From NCBI GenBank assembly GCA_039583875.1, contig CM077151.1, positions 20,170,326-20,234,325 of the forward strand: 64,000 bases of DNA, written 5' to 3'. Source of the stretch: Platanthera guangdongensis (Eukaryota; Streptophyta; Magnoliopsida; Asparagales; Orchidaceae). The notes beneath the pieces are model-generated. The model ran no database searches and was not told the DNA's origin. It was given only the letters and a program-made list of their open reading frames with translations. Shown in pieces: positions 34,336 to 46,189 of this stretch (its first letter is position 1; each line of letters starts with the position of its first letter). Made by a program: the position numbers and the translations under genes.

Positions 34336-34536
34336 TGTAGAGAATCACAGGAGTGAGAAAATAAATGAAATGATTTATTAATTTCTCAAATTTCTCATAT
34401 TTTGAATACATGTATTGTACACTTTAGATAGGAATAGAAGGGGATAAGGAGATGCTATCCTATAATGTAGGACTAAACAAAAGAATTGACTGAACTAATG
34501 AGCCTTAATATTGGGCTTTTACATTTTCCTTCAACA
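34336..34536 (-). repeat. 5' LTR of Copia B (201 bp)
   Basis: The repeat is TGTAGAGAATCAC...TCCTTCAACA, directly left of TSD TAAAG. The same family begins again at 63940. Confidence 0.9.
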
Positions 34537-34872
34537 TAAAGGATAAAATGTCATATGAAATATGATAATAATTCACCTAAATCTTCCAGACACAATATAA
34601 TCCAATTTTGTCCTACATTAGAAGGTGAGGAATCGTGTTAGAACCTTAACATCTAGCCTAGATCTAATTGGTTGTGGGTGTATGGGCCCAAAATCTATAT
34701 TGAGTGCACCTCTACTTGAGTTTTCCAACGTAGGGCTATATTCTCAACACAGTCTACTAGCCATTCTTTTCTGGAGGCAAACTAAAGGTCCTAGCATTAA
34801 TTTTTCTTTTGGAAAAGAAAATGCCCGCTCTCACAATGTGCTTACGAACCTGCACGTTTCCTCCTTGAACAG
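34537..34872 (+). other. Native-looking intron sequence before exon 4
   Basis: This is AT-rich sequence between the Copia B TSD and the CAG acceptor at 34872. No transposon similarity was recognised. Confidence 0.55.
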
Positions 34873-35083
34873 TTGACAGACTTTGGACTATCCAAGGTAG
34901 GTCTCATCAACAGTACGGATGATTTATCTGGACCAGCTGTTAGCGGGACATCATTACTCGGAGAAGATGAGCTCCAAGTATCTCCATTCGAGCACCTAGA
35001 CCAGCGAGAAAGACGGAAGAAACGTTCTGCTGTCGGCACACCTGATTATTTGGCACCGGAGATCCTCCTGGGAACAGGACATG
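34873..35083 (+). CDS. IRE: IRE-family AGC kinase, fourth visible exon (DFG, activation-segment insert, APE)
   Basis: The exon has 70 codons plus one base. It starts after the acceptor TTGAACAG with [17 protein letters not shown] and ends in GTGHG, where the last Gly codon is split G|GT across a GTCAGT donor. It carries the Mg-binding DFG and then the long activation-segment insert characteristic of IRE kinases ([10 protein letters not shown] ... [15 protein letters not shown]), followed by YLAPE. The open frame runs on to a stop at 35101, but those codons are intronic. The exon continues exactly in phase from the one at 1874-1966. Confidence 0.95.
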
Positions 35084-35170
35084 GTCAGTATAATACTGAA
35101 TAGATGATAATATCAGTGGATGGTATCTTTTGGCTTTTTAACCTGCTTTCTACTTTTACTTCTTGGATGA

Positions 35171-36102
<932 letters not shown>

Positions 36103-37169
36103 TGATGTCAGTGGGGATGGCGATGATCCGGTGTTGGCTGCCCGAAAATGTAGACGTTGCTGTTTGGGATGAATTAGGGCTGTTTAAGGAGATTAGAGGT
36201 TGAGGAGTGGTGGGGATGTTTGAGATTCTTGAAGTGGGAAGGACGACTGGAGAGGGAAGAGGAAGGTGGAAGTAGGTTTTGGGTGAGATTGGCGGTGGCT
36301 GGACAGGAGTTTTGGGGCGGGTGAGGCAACACTGGTGGGGGTGGGAGAAGGTCGTGACAAAGTCGAAGAAAGAAGTGGAAGTGGTTGTCAATGGGTTGGA
36401 GGGGAGGAGGGAGGGAAATTGGAGGCTGAGCGGGGTTCCTACAAATGATATAAGGTGCCAAGGAGGACAGGGAAGATGGCAGTCTCGACTGGAACTAAAG
36501 GAAGGCAGTGGAAGGGCTGGAACCAGCGACATTGTACCACACGGGGGGGGGGGGGGGGGGGGGGGGGGCTTTGGCTTCACAATGAAGGAAGAACCGAGTG
36601 GCTTCTCATTTTCGGAAACCAATTTCTCGATCCCGTGAAAATCCCTATTCAGGTATATAAAATGGAAGGGCAGGATTTAGTTTAAGTTTATCCGACGGCC
36701 CCAATCGCCCGATCAAATAACCTAACCTAACTGCCAATGTAAAGCTAAAAAAACAAAAGAAAATACATTAAAAGTAGGAAAATTCGAGTTGTTCGCAATC
36801 ACGGGCTTCGATCGCCCGTCTGACAATCCAAAAATACCAATAATATGATAAATTTTCCAATGTATAGTGAGTGATCTCTATCAATCTCCTCGGCTTAGAA
36901 ACATTCATCTCCGGTGAATGAAGACTAATGTTCGGGATTGTCTCCAGATAAGGTCATCAATGTCGTTGAATTAGCCGAGGGTCCCACATACCAAGCAAGC
37001 CGCCATATGGATGAAGGGTAGGCACACAATTGTGATGGGTGGAGCTATACGGGTGGCTGGGGGTATAGGAGAGGCTATAATGAAGGTGAAAACTGAGGCT
37101 AAAAGGGAGGGTTGAATGACCAAAACTAGGTGGCTCCACATCTAGTGTGAAATCCTCAACAACAGGCAT
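36103..37169 (-). mobile_element. Gypsy fragment: pol tail plus 3' LTR
   Basis: 36957-37169 encodes on the minus strand MPVVEDFTLDVEPPSFGH, resembling in position and composition the pol tail at 4038-4481 (VFNVEDL...). Next, a purine tract (GCCGAGGAGA) precedes an LTR starting TGATAGAGATC at 36893 and running left to about 36103. LTR blocks (CATTTTCGGAAACC, ATAACCTAAC, GACGGCC) recur at 56280-56577. A run of about 24 G at 36543-36568 interrupts it. It is cut at the right by the element starting near 37191. Confidence 0.68.
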
Positions 37170-37954
37170 TAGATAAACAATAATATTTCTGACATTGTTT
37201 TAAATGTTCTCTGACATGTCTGTCGATATGTCATTTTTAAGTGCAAAACGATATGTTTTTTTTTTAAAAAATAGATTATGTCCTTTTGCAAAATATAGAC
37301 CGACATGTCCGATTTTTTCGATATATCGACGAACACGACTTTTAAATATATCGCATGCTATTTTATTTTATATTAGCAGACTAATATCATATGTTTAAAT
37401 CGCCTATATATATTATATTATGTATATTTAAATTGATTAAAATTATTGTTTCGATTTTTATAACGTTTTATTCTTACAATTAGTTTTGTATAATTGTTTC
37501 ACAATTTTTAATTTCATATTACAAAAAATATGAAAATATTTAATACATTTATTAGTTAATTGCTTGGATGATTAATGTAAATTTATAAGTTTGAAAAAAC
37601 TTTTAATCAATTAAAGATTTTCAACTTTTAAATATTCTTTATTTGCAATAAACTAATTGTTATCAAAATAAAATTATTGTATGTTATTAAATATATTTTA
37701 CAAAAAACAACGACAACAACATTCAAGCCTTTATCCCTTTAGAGTGGGGTCGGCAATATGGATCCTTTGTCGCCATTGTGCCTTAACTTTTGTCATAATC
37801 TCACTAATGCCTAAGTACATCATGTCTTTCCTTACAGTTTTATTCCAAGTCTTTATTGGTCTACCCCTCCCTCGTTTAACATGCCCAGTGACTAGACTCT
37901 CACAATGCCTAACAGGTGCCTCTAATGTTCTCCTTTGTACGCGTTCAAACCATC

Positions 37955-38770
37955 TTAGACGAGCTTCTCTGCAATTGGTCCTACTCCTGTCTTATTCCTG
38001 ATACTTTCATTCCTAATTTTATCCAATCTCGTGTGTCCACACATCCACCTAAGCGTTCTCATCTCCGCAACTCCTATTTTTTGCTCATGTACACAATTCA
38101 CCGCCCAACATTCAGAACCACAGAGCATCGCGGGTCTAATTGCAGTACTGTAAAACTTGCCCTTAAGTTTTAGAGGTACTTTACGATCACATAAGATCCT
38201 TGACGCGCCTCTCCACTTCAACCAACCCGCTTGGATTCTGTGTCACATTTTTATCAATACCTCCGTATTTTTGAACTATCGATCCAAGATATTTAAAACA
38301 CTCACTACGGGAAATATCTTGATCACCTAACTTAATAACGAACCTTGATGTAAGCCAACAGTGATAGGGAATTCCTGTGTTAATCCTCCAGATGTCCTCA
38401 CCCTTGTCACTAAATTTGTATACATATTTTTGATTGTGTCAATATATGATATATTTACATCTTTCTTTTCTAAGACTCTCCATAAGATCTCTCTTGGAAC
38501 TCTATCATAAGCCTTCTCAAGATCAATAAACAACATATGCAAATCTTGTTTTCTTTCTCGATAGTTATCAATGAGTCTCCTCAAGAGATGTATAGCTTTC
38601 ATGGTCGACCTCCGTGGCATAAATCCAAATTAATTCTCCAAATTGTTAGTCTCTTGTCTTAATCTTATTTTTATTACTCGTTCTCATAGTTTTATGGTAT
38701 GACTCATCAATTTAATTCCTCTGTAATTAGCACAATTTTGTTTATCCACTTTATTCTTATACAAAGGTAC
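37955..38770 (-). pseudogene. LINE reverse transcriptase (3' part) and C-terminal domain
   Basis: 38327-38620 reads STMKAIHLLRRLIDNYRERK, DLHMLFIDLEKAYDRVPREI, then FPITVGLHQGSLLS: RT motifs with the FIDLEKAYD catalytic Asp. 37955-38221 reads RKVPLKLKGKFYSTAIRPAM, LCGSECWAV and AEMRTLRWMCGHTRLDKIRN, the domain after RT. The ADD-containing stretch between them is disrupted. The RT start resumes right of the Harbinger element. Confidence 0.88.
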
Positions 38771-39206
38771 AAATTTATTTTCTCTACATTGATCTGACAT
38801 TCTCTTTGACTTCGGGTCTGTTTGGGACAGCTCTGACGGATTGAAAAACTGCTGTCCGGATAGAGCTGTTTTAAAATAGATCTCTGGGGAGCAGTTTTGA
38901 AAAGCTGCAGAGTGTTTGGGTGTTTTGTGCAGAAGTGCGCTTTGAAGAGCGATTTTTTATTTTTAGCTGTTTGGAGAAACAACTTTTGGAAGCTGTTTTT
39001 TTAAAAACTAAAATATATAAATATATAAAAGTAACTGATAACAGGAGTCTTTTACATAGTTCTAGAATATAGGGGAAAATGTCTTCCAACATTCGACGAC
39101 TGCTTTTTTCAATCCTTCTGATCACCTGTTCGAAAATAAATTGATATTAATCAAATTTTTGATATTTTAAAATCTTTATTTTTTTAGTAAAAAATTGATC
39201 GAATTT

Positions 39207-40559
39207 TTACCTCCGCGCACTGTATATGTCTTCGACAATGCTATCTCGTACTGTAGACATATGTTCTTCTCCAGCAGCATCACACATATCGCCTTCAATA
39301 TCATCCACTGCCGCAAGGTGTTCATCCTCTGAGGTAACGAAAGAAGACTCATCAGCATCAAAAGTATTAAACTCAGGATCCCAGCGAGACGGATGACTCC
39401 TAATGAAGTTATGTAAGACCATTGTTGCTAACACTATGGAACGCTGTTTCCTGAAGTTGTACTGATGCATTTTGCTCAAAATGTGCACTTTTTTTTCACA
39501 CTCCAAACGTTCGCTCGATCACACTGCGAAGAGATGAATGCGCCTTATTGAAATGTTCTTGCCTTCCTTGTACAGGCCGACTCCCACGGGCAAAGTCTGT
39601 CAAGTGATATCTTGTTTCTGGGTACGGCTTCAAGTAACCCATCTTTAACGGGTATTCAGCATCCACTAAGTAATATTTACCTGCATTTACTTGGTTTGTT
39701 AAACAGGTAAACATTATGAAATACAAAAAATTTGAATGAATGTAAACATATTGATTAGTATTCCTTGTGAGGGATACGGAAAATGCAATCTATCGTCTGC
39801 CAATGCGCGCGCGAAGATGCGACTATCATGAGCAGATCCCTCTCATCCAGCCAGGGCAAATGTAAAACACATGTTAAAATCACATACTGCCATTACATTT
39901 TGCGTCGTAGTGCCATGACGTCCTATGTATCGTACTTGATCTTCTACGGGTATCCTCGCATCAACGTGTGTACCGTCAATGACACCAACGCAATCCTTGA
40001 AGAATGACATGTAACGAGGATCATACCTTATCTTAGCTGGAATATCTCATAACAGACGGTCAATAGGCTTTATAGTATCAATTGAGAGTAACAAAAGAGA
40101 TTTAAGTTCTTTCACAAAATATCTACTAATTGTTTCGGTCGAGTGTTGAAATCGTTATTTCGTTAATCTAACGGAACCTCGTTGTGCTAAAATATACAAT
40201 GTAATCCCTAGGACTTCTCTTGAGGACATCCGCTGTGATCCTTGAAGTTCATGATCTGCTTCCAGTTTATGAAGTAAATCTATGAAAATGCGTTTCGACA
40301 TCCTAAATGCATCATGAATCCTATCTAGATGTCCTTCTAGTAACTCTTTGATCCATTTCGCACCTGTTTTGGTAGATGTTATGCATGGTCGTGTGTCTCG
40401 AACATGGTAATTCATCATCTCGATCGATGACATAACTACACGACAATACTCTATATATTGAGTACGCTCCGGCGAAAGACTTGTTGAATCTCCAGAATCT
40501 TCCGGGGAGGAGTCATGCTCTTCCATTATCGTACCTGCATTTAAATCATCACAGAACAT
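39207..40559 (-). pseudogene. Harbinger DDE transposase (ORF1)
   Basis: The N-terminal part (40155-40559) includes TKTGAKWIKELLEGHLDRIH and FIDLLHKLEADHELQGSQRM, then a TAA at 40152-40154. The middle (39780-40140) has STETISRYFVKEL, CVGVIDGTHVDAR with the first Asp and SAHDSRIF with the second, with a TGA at 39843-39845 replacing a Trp codon. A small intron near 39727-39780 precedes KYYLVDAEYPLKMGYLKPYP and SLRSVIERTFGV with the catalytic Glu, and then the C-terminus. All three DDE residues survive, but two stops disable the gene. Confidence 0.9.
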
Positions 40560-40716
40560 TTATCATAATCTATATAAAGATAGTAACAAAACAACTCTCA
40601 TAATTTATCACAAAACATTAATCATCATGAGGTACAACATCAAAATAGTAAACAAAAACATCATAGTGTTCTCCATGCAAAACACAAAAGGAAATATAGA
40701 TCGAGGTATGCCCGTA

Positions 40717-41657
40717 TCACTGGGCACTCTTCTCGTACGCCTTTGTAATCCACCAAACCCGCATATCTTCTGGGATACTCATGAAGATCTCCCTAGTGGT
40801 CTTGTCTCTGATGTGCTCGAGAGCAAAGTAATATAAATCCAGATTTGCCCTTAGCTCTGGGCTACTGGAAATCAACTCCACCACCTCTTTGACTGTGATA
40901 ACTGGTGGAGGCTTCACAGCTAGGATGGATTGATGTAAATCTGACATCAAAGAAAATACCATTCCTTTGTTCTTCTCGATCTTCCTTCTTTTACTTGCTG
41001 AGGAGGACGCATTCCCAGGAGGTGTTGAAGCACCTCCTATATCTTCAGGACCACCTTGATTGTTTTTCATATTATCTGCTACATCATCATCCTTCAACTG
41101 GATCCTCCCCACATCCGGCGACAAACTCCCAATTGAAGGAGCCCATGAGTCTTCTCCAGTTGCGACAACCTGATTGAACATAGTGTTGAGTTTCTCCTCC
41201 AACTCAGGTGCAATACCGCCGTATCGAAATTTCTTCGCTGCTGGAATAAACTGTTATAATCAATATAGCAATATTAAAGTGTGGCAAAATAAAACTAATT
41301 TTATGAAATCACACATTAATTTGTTCTGACCTTAATCTTCTCTTCCCACAATTCTTCAGATGCAACAATAGTCCTCTTCTCTGGATCCCAACCTAAACCA
41401 GTCTCGTCATGTCTCAGCTCCTTCCATAACTTCCAATCCTTCTTCAAATGATTCAATTTATTTTTCATTTGCAATCGATCGTAGCTTTTCCCGGTTCGTT
41501 CTTTAAATCCCGCAATCAAATTTTTCCACCCTTCTTTGCTAAAGTGGGTGGTGGGCCGATTCCCCAAACCAATCTCTTTTATGCATAGATCACAAAATAA
41601 CATCACTTCTCATGATTCCCAACTCGCTACGATTTCTCCTTCCTTTGATTTTACCAT
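40717..41657 (-). pseudogene. Harbinger Myb/SANT-like protein (ORF2)
   Basis: The start is at 41655-41657 (MVKSKEGEIVASWES), then a TGA at 41610-41612. The helix-turn-helix region reads RPTTHFSKEGWKNLIAGFKE, MKNKLNHLKKDWKLWKEL and TGLGWDPEKRTIVAS, as in plant Myb/SANT-like DNA-binding domains (L10-interacting Myb type). A short intron lies around 41203-41330. The second exon (40717-41202) ends RVWWITKAY. In PIF/Harbinger systems this protein recruits the transposase to the nucleus and to DNA. Confidence 0.88.
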
Positions 41658-41699
41658 TATGCTATAAACTAATAACATTACAATAACAATTAGTAATAA

Positions 41700-42207
41700 A
41701 AAAAATCACAAACAAACACACATTCAAACACCCACACACACACATACACATACACACATTCATACAACCATACACATATACATACATACACAACCAACAT
41801 ACACATATAAAAAAAATAAACACACACATACAACCATACACATATAAAAAAAATAACCGACATACACACACACATATCCTTACTCATTTTCATCCACAAA
41901 CAAACACACACAATACACAATTACACACACACACATACACATACACAATCCCTAAACACAAACAAACTCACACACACACACACACACCCTAAGCACACAT
42001 TCATACACACACACACACATTCATATACATACCCAACCAAAAATACAAAAAACACACACACACACATACAACCATACACATAAAAAAAAATAACCAACAC
42101 ACACACACACACATATCCTTACTCATTCTCATCCACAAACAAATACACACAATACACACACACACATACGCATACACACACACAATCCCTAAACATAAAC
42201 AAACTCA

Positions 42208-42251
<44 letters not shown>

Positions 42252-42450
42252 AAGCACACATTCATACACACACACACACATTCATATACATACCCAACCA
42301 AAAATACAAAAAAAAAACACACACATACAACCATACACATATAAAAAAATAACCAACATACACACACACACACATATTCTTACTCATTCTCATCCACAAA
42401 CAAACTCACACAATACACACACACACATACACATACACAATCCCTAAACA

Positions 42451-42497
<47 letters not shown>

Positions 42498-42726
42498 ACC
42501 CTAAACACACATTCATACACACACACATACACATTCATATACATACCCAACCAAAAATACAAAAACACACACACATACAACCATACACATATAAAAAAAT
42601 AACCAACATACACACACACACACATATCCTTACTCATTCTCATCCACAAAGAAACACATACACAATCCCTAAACACAAACAAACTCCCAACAAACACACA
42701 CACACACACAAATCCATCTACACACA

Positions 42727-42769
<43 letters not shown>

Positions 42770-42790
42770 CTACACAAACACATATAAATT
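41700..42790. repeat. CA-rich array with higher-order units of about 250 bp
   Basis: About 1.1 kb of (CA)n interspersed with a recurring non-CA block. The landmark CATATYCTTACTCATT occurs at 41873, 42112, 42373 and 42623, giving spacings of 239, 261 and 250 bp. Each unit also has CATACCCAACCAAAAATAC and ACAATCCCTAAACACAAAC. It lies between the Myb-like ORF and the 5' leader of the Harbinger element. Cysteine/valine-rich frames here are artefacts. Confidence 0.93.
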
Positions 42791-43511
42791 CAAACCCACA
42801 ACAATTCATGATTTAACTCACATTCTACAAACAATTCATGATTTAGGTATAAGGCCACAAGGGGAGAAATTACCGCTGATAGAAGACGGACGAGGAAGAG
42901 AGAGACGGAATCCAACCCACTGGAGGACTCCTCTAACTGTATTTCGTAGCAGCTCACGCGAAGCCCGACCGACGGAAGCTACCGCTGGAGCAGACGACCG
43001 ATGAACGCATGGGGGGAGGGAAATAGAGCGGCGACGTGTTCTGCGATCGGGAAATAGAGTGGCGGCGGCGTGTTCTGCGAACGGGAAGAAGAGCGACGAC
43101 GTATTACCACTGCTAGGGTTCCTGCGATCGGGAACTAGAGGCGGCGTGTTCTGCGATCTGGAAGAAGAGCGACGGCGTGTTCTGCGAACGGGAAGAAGAG
43201 CGGCAGCGTCTGCGATCGAGAAAAAGCGGAAGGAGAAACGTCGATCGCCGTTCTTCGATCGGGAAATAGGGGCGGGATCGGGGAGAAAGAGGAGACGCGG
43301 GATCGGGATCAGGAAGGGAAGAAAATATAAATCCGCGATTTTAGCAGCGCTGAACGCAGGGGGGGGGGGAGGGGCTTCCGGAAAATAGCTCTGGGAGTTG
43401 CTTTTCAAACAGCGATTTCATTAAAAAGTTGTCCCAAACAGATCCATTACCAGTTCTGGCGGCTGGAAAAGAGCTTCTCCAGCCGCCAGAGCTGTCCCAA
43501 ACAGACTCTTC

Positions 43512-44684
43512 AATATCTTATTGAAAAAACATGTAATCCACAAAATTCCTTTATTTCCTAAACTTTTCCATACTTCGATGGGTTTATCGTCTCGCTCAAC
43601 TACCTTTTCATTTTTCATCTTATTTAGAGCATCTTTTACCTCTGATAATTGAATTTTACGATAAAATATTATGTTTTTATACTTCTCTGATTTACTTAAC
43701 TTTTTCAAGTTCAATTCATTGTCGTTTGTTTCATTATAGAGTTGTTAAAAAAATCCTTTTCATCGCGCTTTAATATCCACATCAACCACCAAAACCGTAT
43801 TCGTCTCATCGTTTATGCATGTTACTTAACTCTCTTGTCTTTCTTTCTCTAGCTCGAGCAATTTTATATATGTCACGCTCTCCGTTTTTGGAATCTAGTC
43901 GGTAATAATATTTTTCATAAGTTTTACTAAGTGCTCTTTTAGTTTTTTTTCACGATTTTATACCTGACCAAGTTTTGATCATTCCTACAAGCGTAGAGTG
44001 ATTTATAGCTCACCCTCTTTGCTCTCAATTTGTCTTGCAATTACTCTTTCCACCACCAAGATTGTTTATTTGAGGGCGCAAGAACTTTTGGTACTCCAAG
44101 TACATTCTTTTCACTTATCCTTAAATGTGAAGACATTACTTCCTATGAGATATTATGATCAACAAAATGGTCATCAAGCAATCGTTCCATAATTGCCTTC
44201 CTGAAAGCAACCTGCTTTTCCATCTTCAAGTTCTACCACCGAATTTTTTGCAACATTTTTTTCTTGTCTTAAATTTATTATATTTAATTTATACATCTAA
44301 CAGCACTAACTTATGTTGTGTTATCAAACTTTCTCCTGGTATGATTTTGTAATTCTTACAAATCATTTTATTCATTTTGCGAGTAAAAAATAATCAATTT
44401 GTGATTTATTTGGTCTATTTTTAAACGTAATTAAATGTTCTTTCATCTTTATAAAAATGGTATTTTATACAATTTGCTCATGTGCTACGACAAAGTTTAA
44501 AATGATTCGTCGTTCTTCATTACTTTCTCCATCTATATCCTCCGTGAACGACTGTGTAATCTATATTTTTCTTCCCTATATATCCATTTAGGTCTCTCTC
44601 CTCCTATGAAAATCTTTCCTCTTTGTGGAATTTCTCTTACTAAGTCATCTAAATTTTCCCAAAATTGCACTTTAATAGCTCTAT
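43512..44684 (-). pseudogene. LINE RT entry and partial endonuclease
   Basis: 43512-43714 encodes IQLSEVKDALNKMKNEKVVE and KPIEVWKSLGNKGI, the start of LINE RT. Around 44480-44670, an endonuclease-like stretch (FWENLDDLVREIPQ, IFIGGERDLNGYIG, VVHGGYRW) is visible, then stops. The region between is decayed. The 5' part of the endonuclease is missing, because the LINE ends at 44684. Confidence 0.78.
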
Positions 44685-44984
44685 TTAAATATATTTTACA
44701 ATTTATCATTTTATATTTGTTAATAATTTTTTTATCTTAGATACCGTTCAATTTTATTTCGTAATATAAATAACTCATTTTTTATCTGTTTGTTATGTTA
44801 TTTTTTCTATTTTTATAACGTATAATTATAATTGGTATACATAATTTTTTTTTATTTATAAGACGTAAAAATCCGATATTTTAAAATATGACCTTGATGT
44901 CTCCAACTTTTGACATCTGACATTTAAAAACACAATCCGATATGTCGCTGACATCTAATATTTACAACATTGATTTTTTGTAGT

Positions 44985-46189
44985 ATGAAACTCGAAGAAA
45001 TTTGACACAGATCTGTTCATGACAATGTATGAACCCATTCACCTAGCACTCAGCTTTAAATTATTCTTAATGAGAAACTCTCAAATAGTGTGCAAATCAT
45101 CATCTAGCCACCTTAATATAATATTTGCTCTCTCGTATGATGATATGAATAAGTTTAAAGTTTTTATTATTTAAGATAACTTTTGTATCACTCTAGTTTT
45201 CCCAATAAATAAAAACAAGGTTCCGGTTGCTAGCTATTGCTGGAGTCAAAATGTACTCGATAATGCATCGACATTGATTCGACATAGCACCGAGATCCTC
45301 TAGTGCGTCGACATTGACTCGACGTTGGGTTGATAACATCTAATGCGTCGAAGGTTAATTGACGTTTCGACTTCGTGATAGTTCGTGTGTTATTTCGGGT
45401 TCTGGGTGCTGCTGGGAATACTGGAGGTCAACTCCAGGAAACACCCGAAGTTATAACAAAATTGTTGTTCTGTTAATGTCACCCAGCGATAGTGGACATC
45501 ACCTGCAATAGCTCTTAGTGAGCATTGTTTGTGGTTGTGAAGCCTAAGTCTTGGGGATTAGGTGCATAACATCTTAAGTTGGAGGGTCTGGTGTGCCTAG
45601 CTTTGGTGGCCTTGTGTGCCATCCATAAGAGACAAAGTTGGTTGTCGTATTAACGGGCCGAGGTGAGACTGACCCTCATCGTGCTGGTTGTTCGCGATGA
45701 TTGAGTCGGAAAAAGCTGATCCAAACCCATCCAGTGTGAGTCGGTGAAGAGGTAGCTCCTCGGTGCATCGATCCTGGGGAAGTCTAGGTAGCGTTTTGAC
45801 GTTATGACCGACAGTCGCTCAAATGAACCATCTAAGTGAATGATACTTTGGATGGAGGTGGGACTCGGGGATTACACCAAAAGTGTGCCATGAGAGCGCG
45901 AAACAGATGATCGTGTGTGCCATCGTTTGTGGTTATTGTGCAAATATATGCCGCTATACTGCTTGCTTGCAGGAAAGGAGTACCACTGCCCCAAGAATGG
46001 GGTGGGGTCGTTATATCATTGTGGTTAGCTAAAGCTGACCGGTATTTTGTTTTGTCACGTCTTTGTGGAATGTATTTGTGCAGGTGTTGGCGAGGCAAGA
46101 TAAAAATAGCGGGCTGAAGTCCTTTGCTGTGATGGCCCTCGAAGGCCAAAATTTGGTGTTATTATCTTTTATGTATTGTCGGTCTGCGT
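44985..46189. other. No gene recognised
   Basis: Mixed-composition sequence. 45240-45370 repeats GTCGACATTGACTCGACG-like words. 45500-46160 has moderate GC and short frames (45832-46149 minus, 45917-46117 plus) that match no family I know. It might be the interior of an old LTR element, since an LTR-like segment follows. Confidence 0.4.

Larger units (their letters stand above)
21679..34536 (-). mobile_element. Ty1/Copia retrotransposon B with three nested insertions
   Basis: Both 201-bp LTRs are present (21679-21879 and 34336-34536), flanked by the perfect target-site duplication TAAAG (21674-21678 and 34537-34541). The reverse polypurine tract TTTCCCCACAAGCTGGGAC follows the left LTR. A decayed reverse primer site (CTAATATCA) precedes the right one. 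Inside, on the minus strand, are gag-protease-integrase, RT and RNase H, with insertions at 22440-24609, 24761-25271 and 29245-34126. Without the inserts it would be about 5.3 kb, normal for Copia. Confidence 0.92.
1967..34872 (+). other. Giant intron of the kinase gene (32.9 kb)
   Basis: The intron starts with GTAATC after the HRDLKPDN exon and ends with CAG before LTDFG. Unique-looking intron sequence is limited to short stretches such as 1967-2098 and 34542-34872; nearly everything else is assignable to transposable elements. The flanking exons join in phase 0 with no missing residues relative to the family, so this is one intron and not a rearranged gene. Confidence 0.88.
38814..43508 (-). 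mobile_element. PIF/Harbinger DNA transposon with transposase and Myb-like ORF (4.7 kb)
   Basis: The ends are GGGTCTGTTTGGGACAGCTC and, reversed, GAGTCTGTTTGGGACAGCTC, flanked by the 3-bp duplication TTC (38811-38813 and 43509-43511). Removing the element and one TTC restores the LINE codon it interrupts (Lys of ILK|SKRM). It carries a DDE transposase and a Myb/SANT-like ORF, both minus, the pair required by plant PIF/Harbinger elements, plus a large CA-rich array and a GC-rich repeated leader (43040-43260, GGGAAGAAGAGCG words). Each ORF has premature stops. Confidence 0.93.
37704..44684 (-). mobile_element. LINE retrotransposon, 5'-truncated, with a nested Harbinger element
   Basis: The element is flanked by a perfect 17-bp duplication TTAAATATATTTTACAA (37687-37703 and 44685-44701). 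Its 3' end, on the left, shows the ACAACRACAACAACATTCAAGC sequence typical of a plant LINE tail. Minus-strand coding runs from a partial endonuclease (right) to RT and the C-terminal region (left). Without the Harbinger insertion it would be about 2.3 kb, so the 5' end and part of the endonuclease are missing, as expected from incomplete reverse transcription. Confidence 0.92.
37191..44973. mobile_element. Element with terminal inverted repeats hosting the LINE
   Basis: The left end CATTGTTTTAAATG...CTGACATGTC and the right end, reversed, CAATGTTGTAAATA...GATGTCAGCGACAT are imperfect inverted repeats. Both arms are AT-rich with CGATAT words (TTCGATATATCG left, CCGATATGTCGC right) and no coding. 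The LINE at 37704-44684 is inserted between the arms, so the original element was only about 0.8 kb. The target-site duplication is not clear. Confidence 0.6.

Noticed and set aside
35084..35103. Stop codon after GTGHG suggesting a truncated kinase
   Set aside because: The codons after GTGHG are past a GT donor; the next exon restores the conserved ATADWWSVG sequence in phase.
41662..42763. Cys/Val-rich minus-strand proteins of up to 127 codons
   Set aside because: They are translations of the (CA)n array.
44985..46189. Possible organelle-derived insertion
   Set aside because: The composition differs from its surroundings, but I recognised no chloroplast or mitochondrial gene in it.
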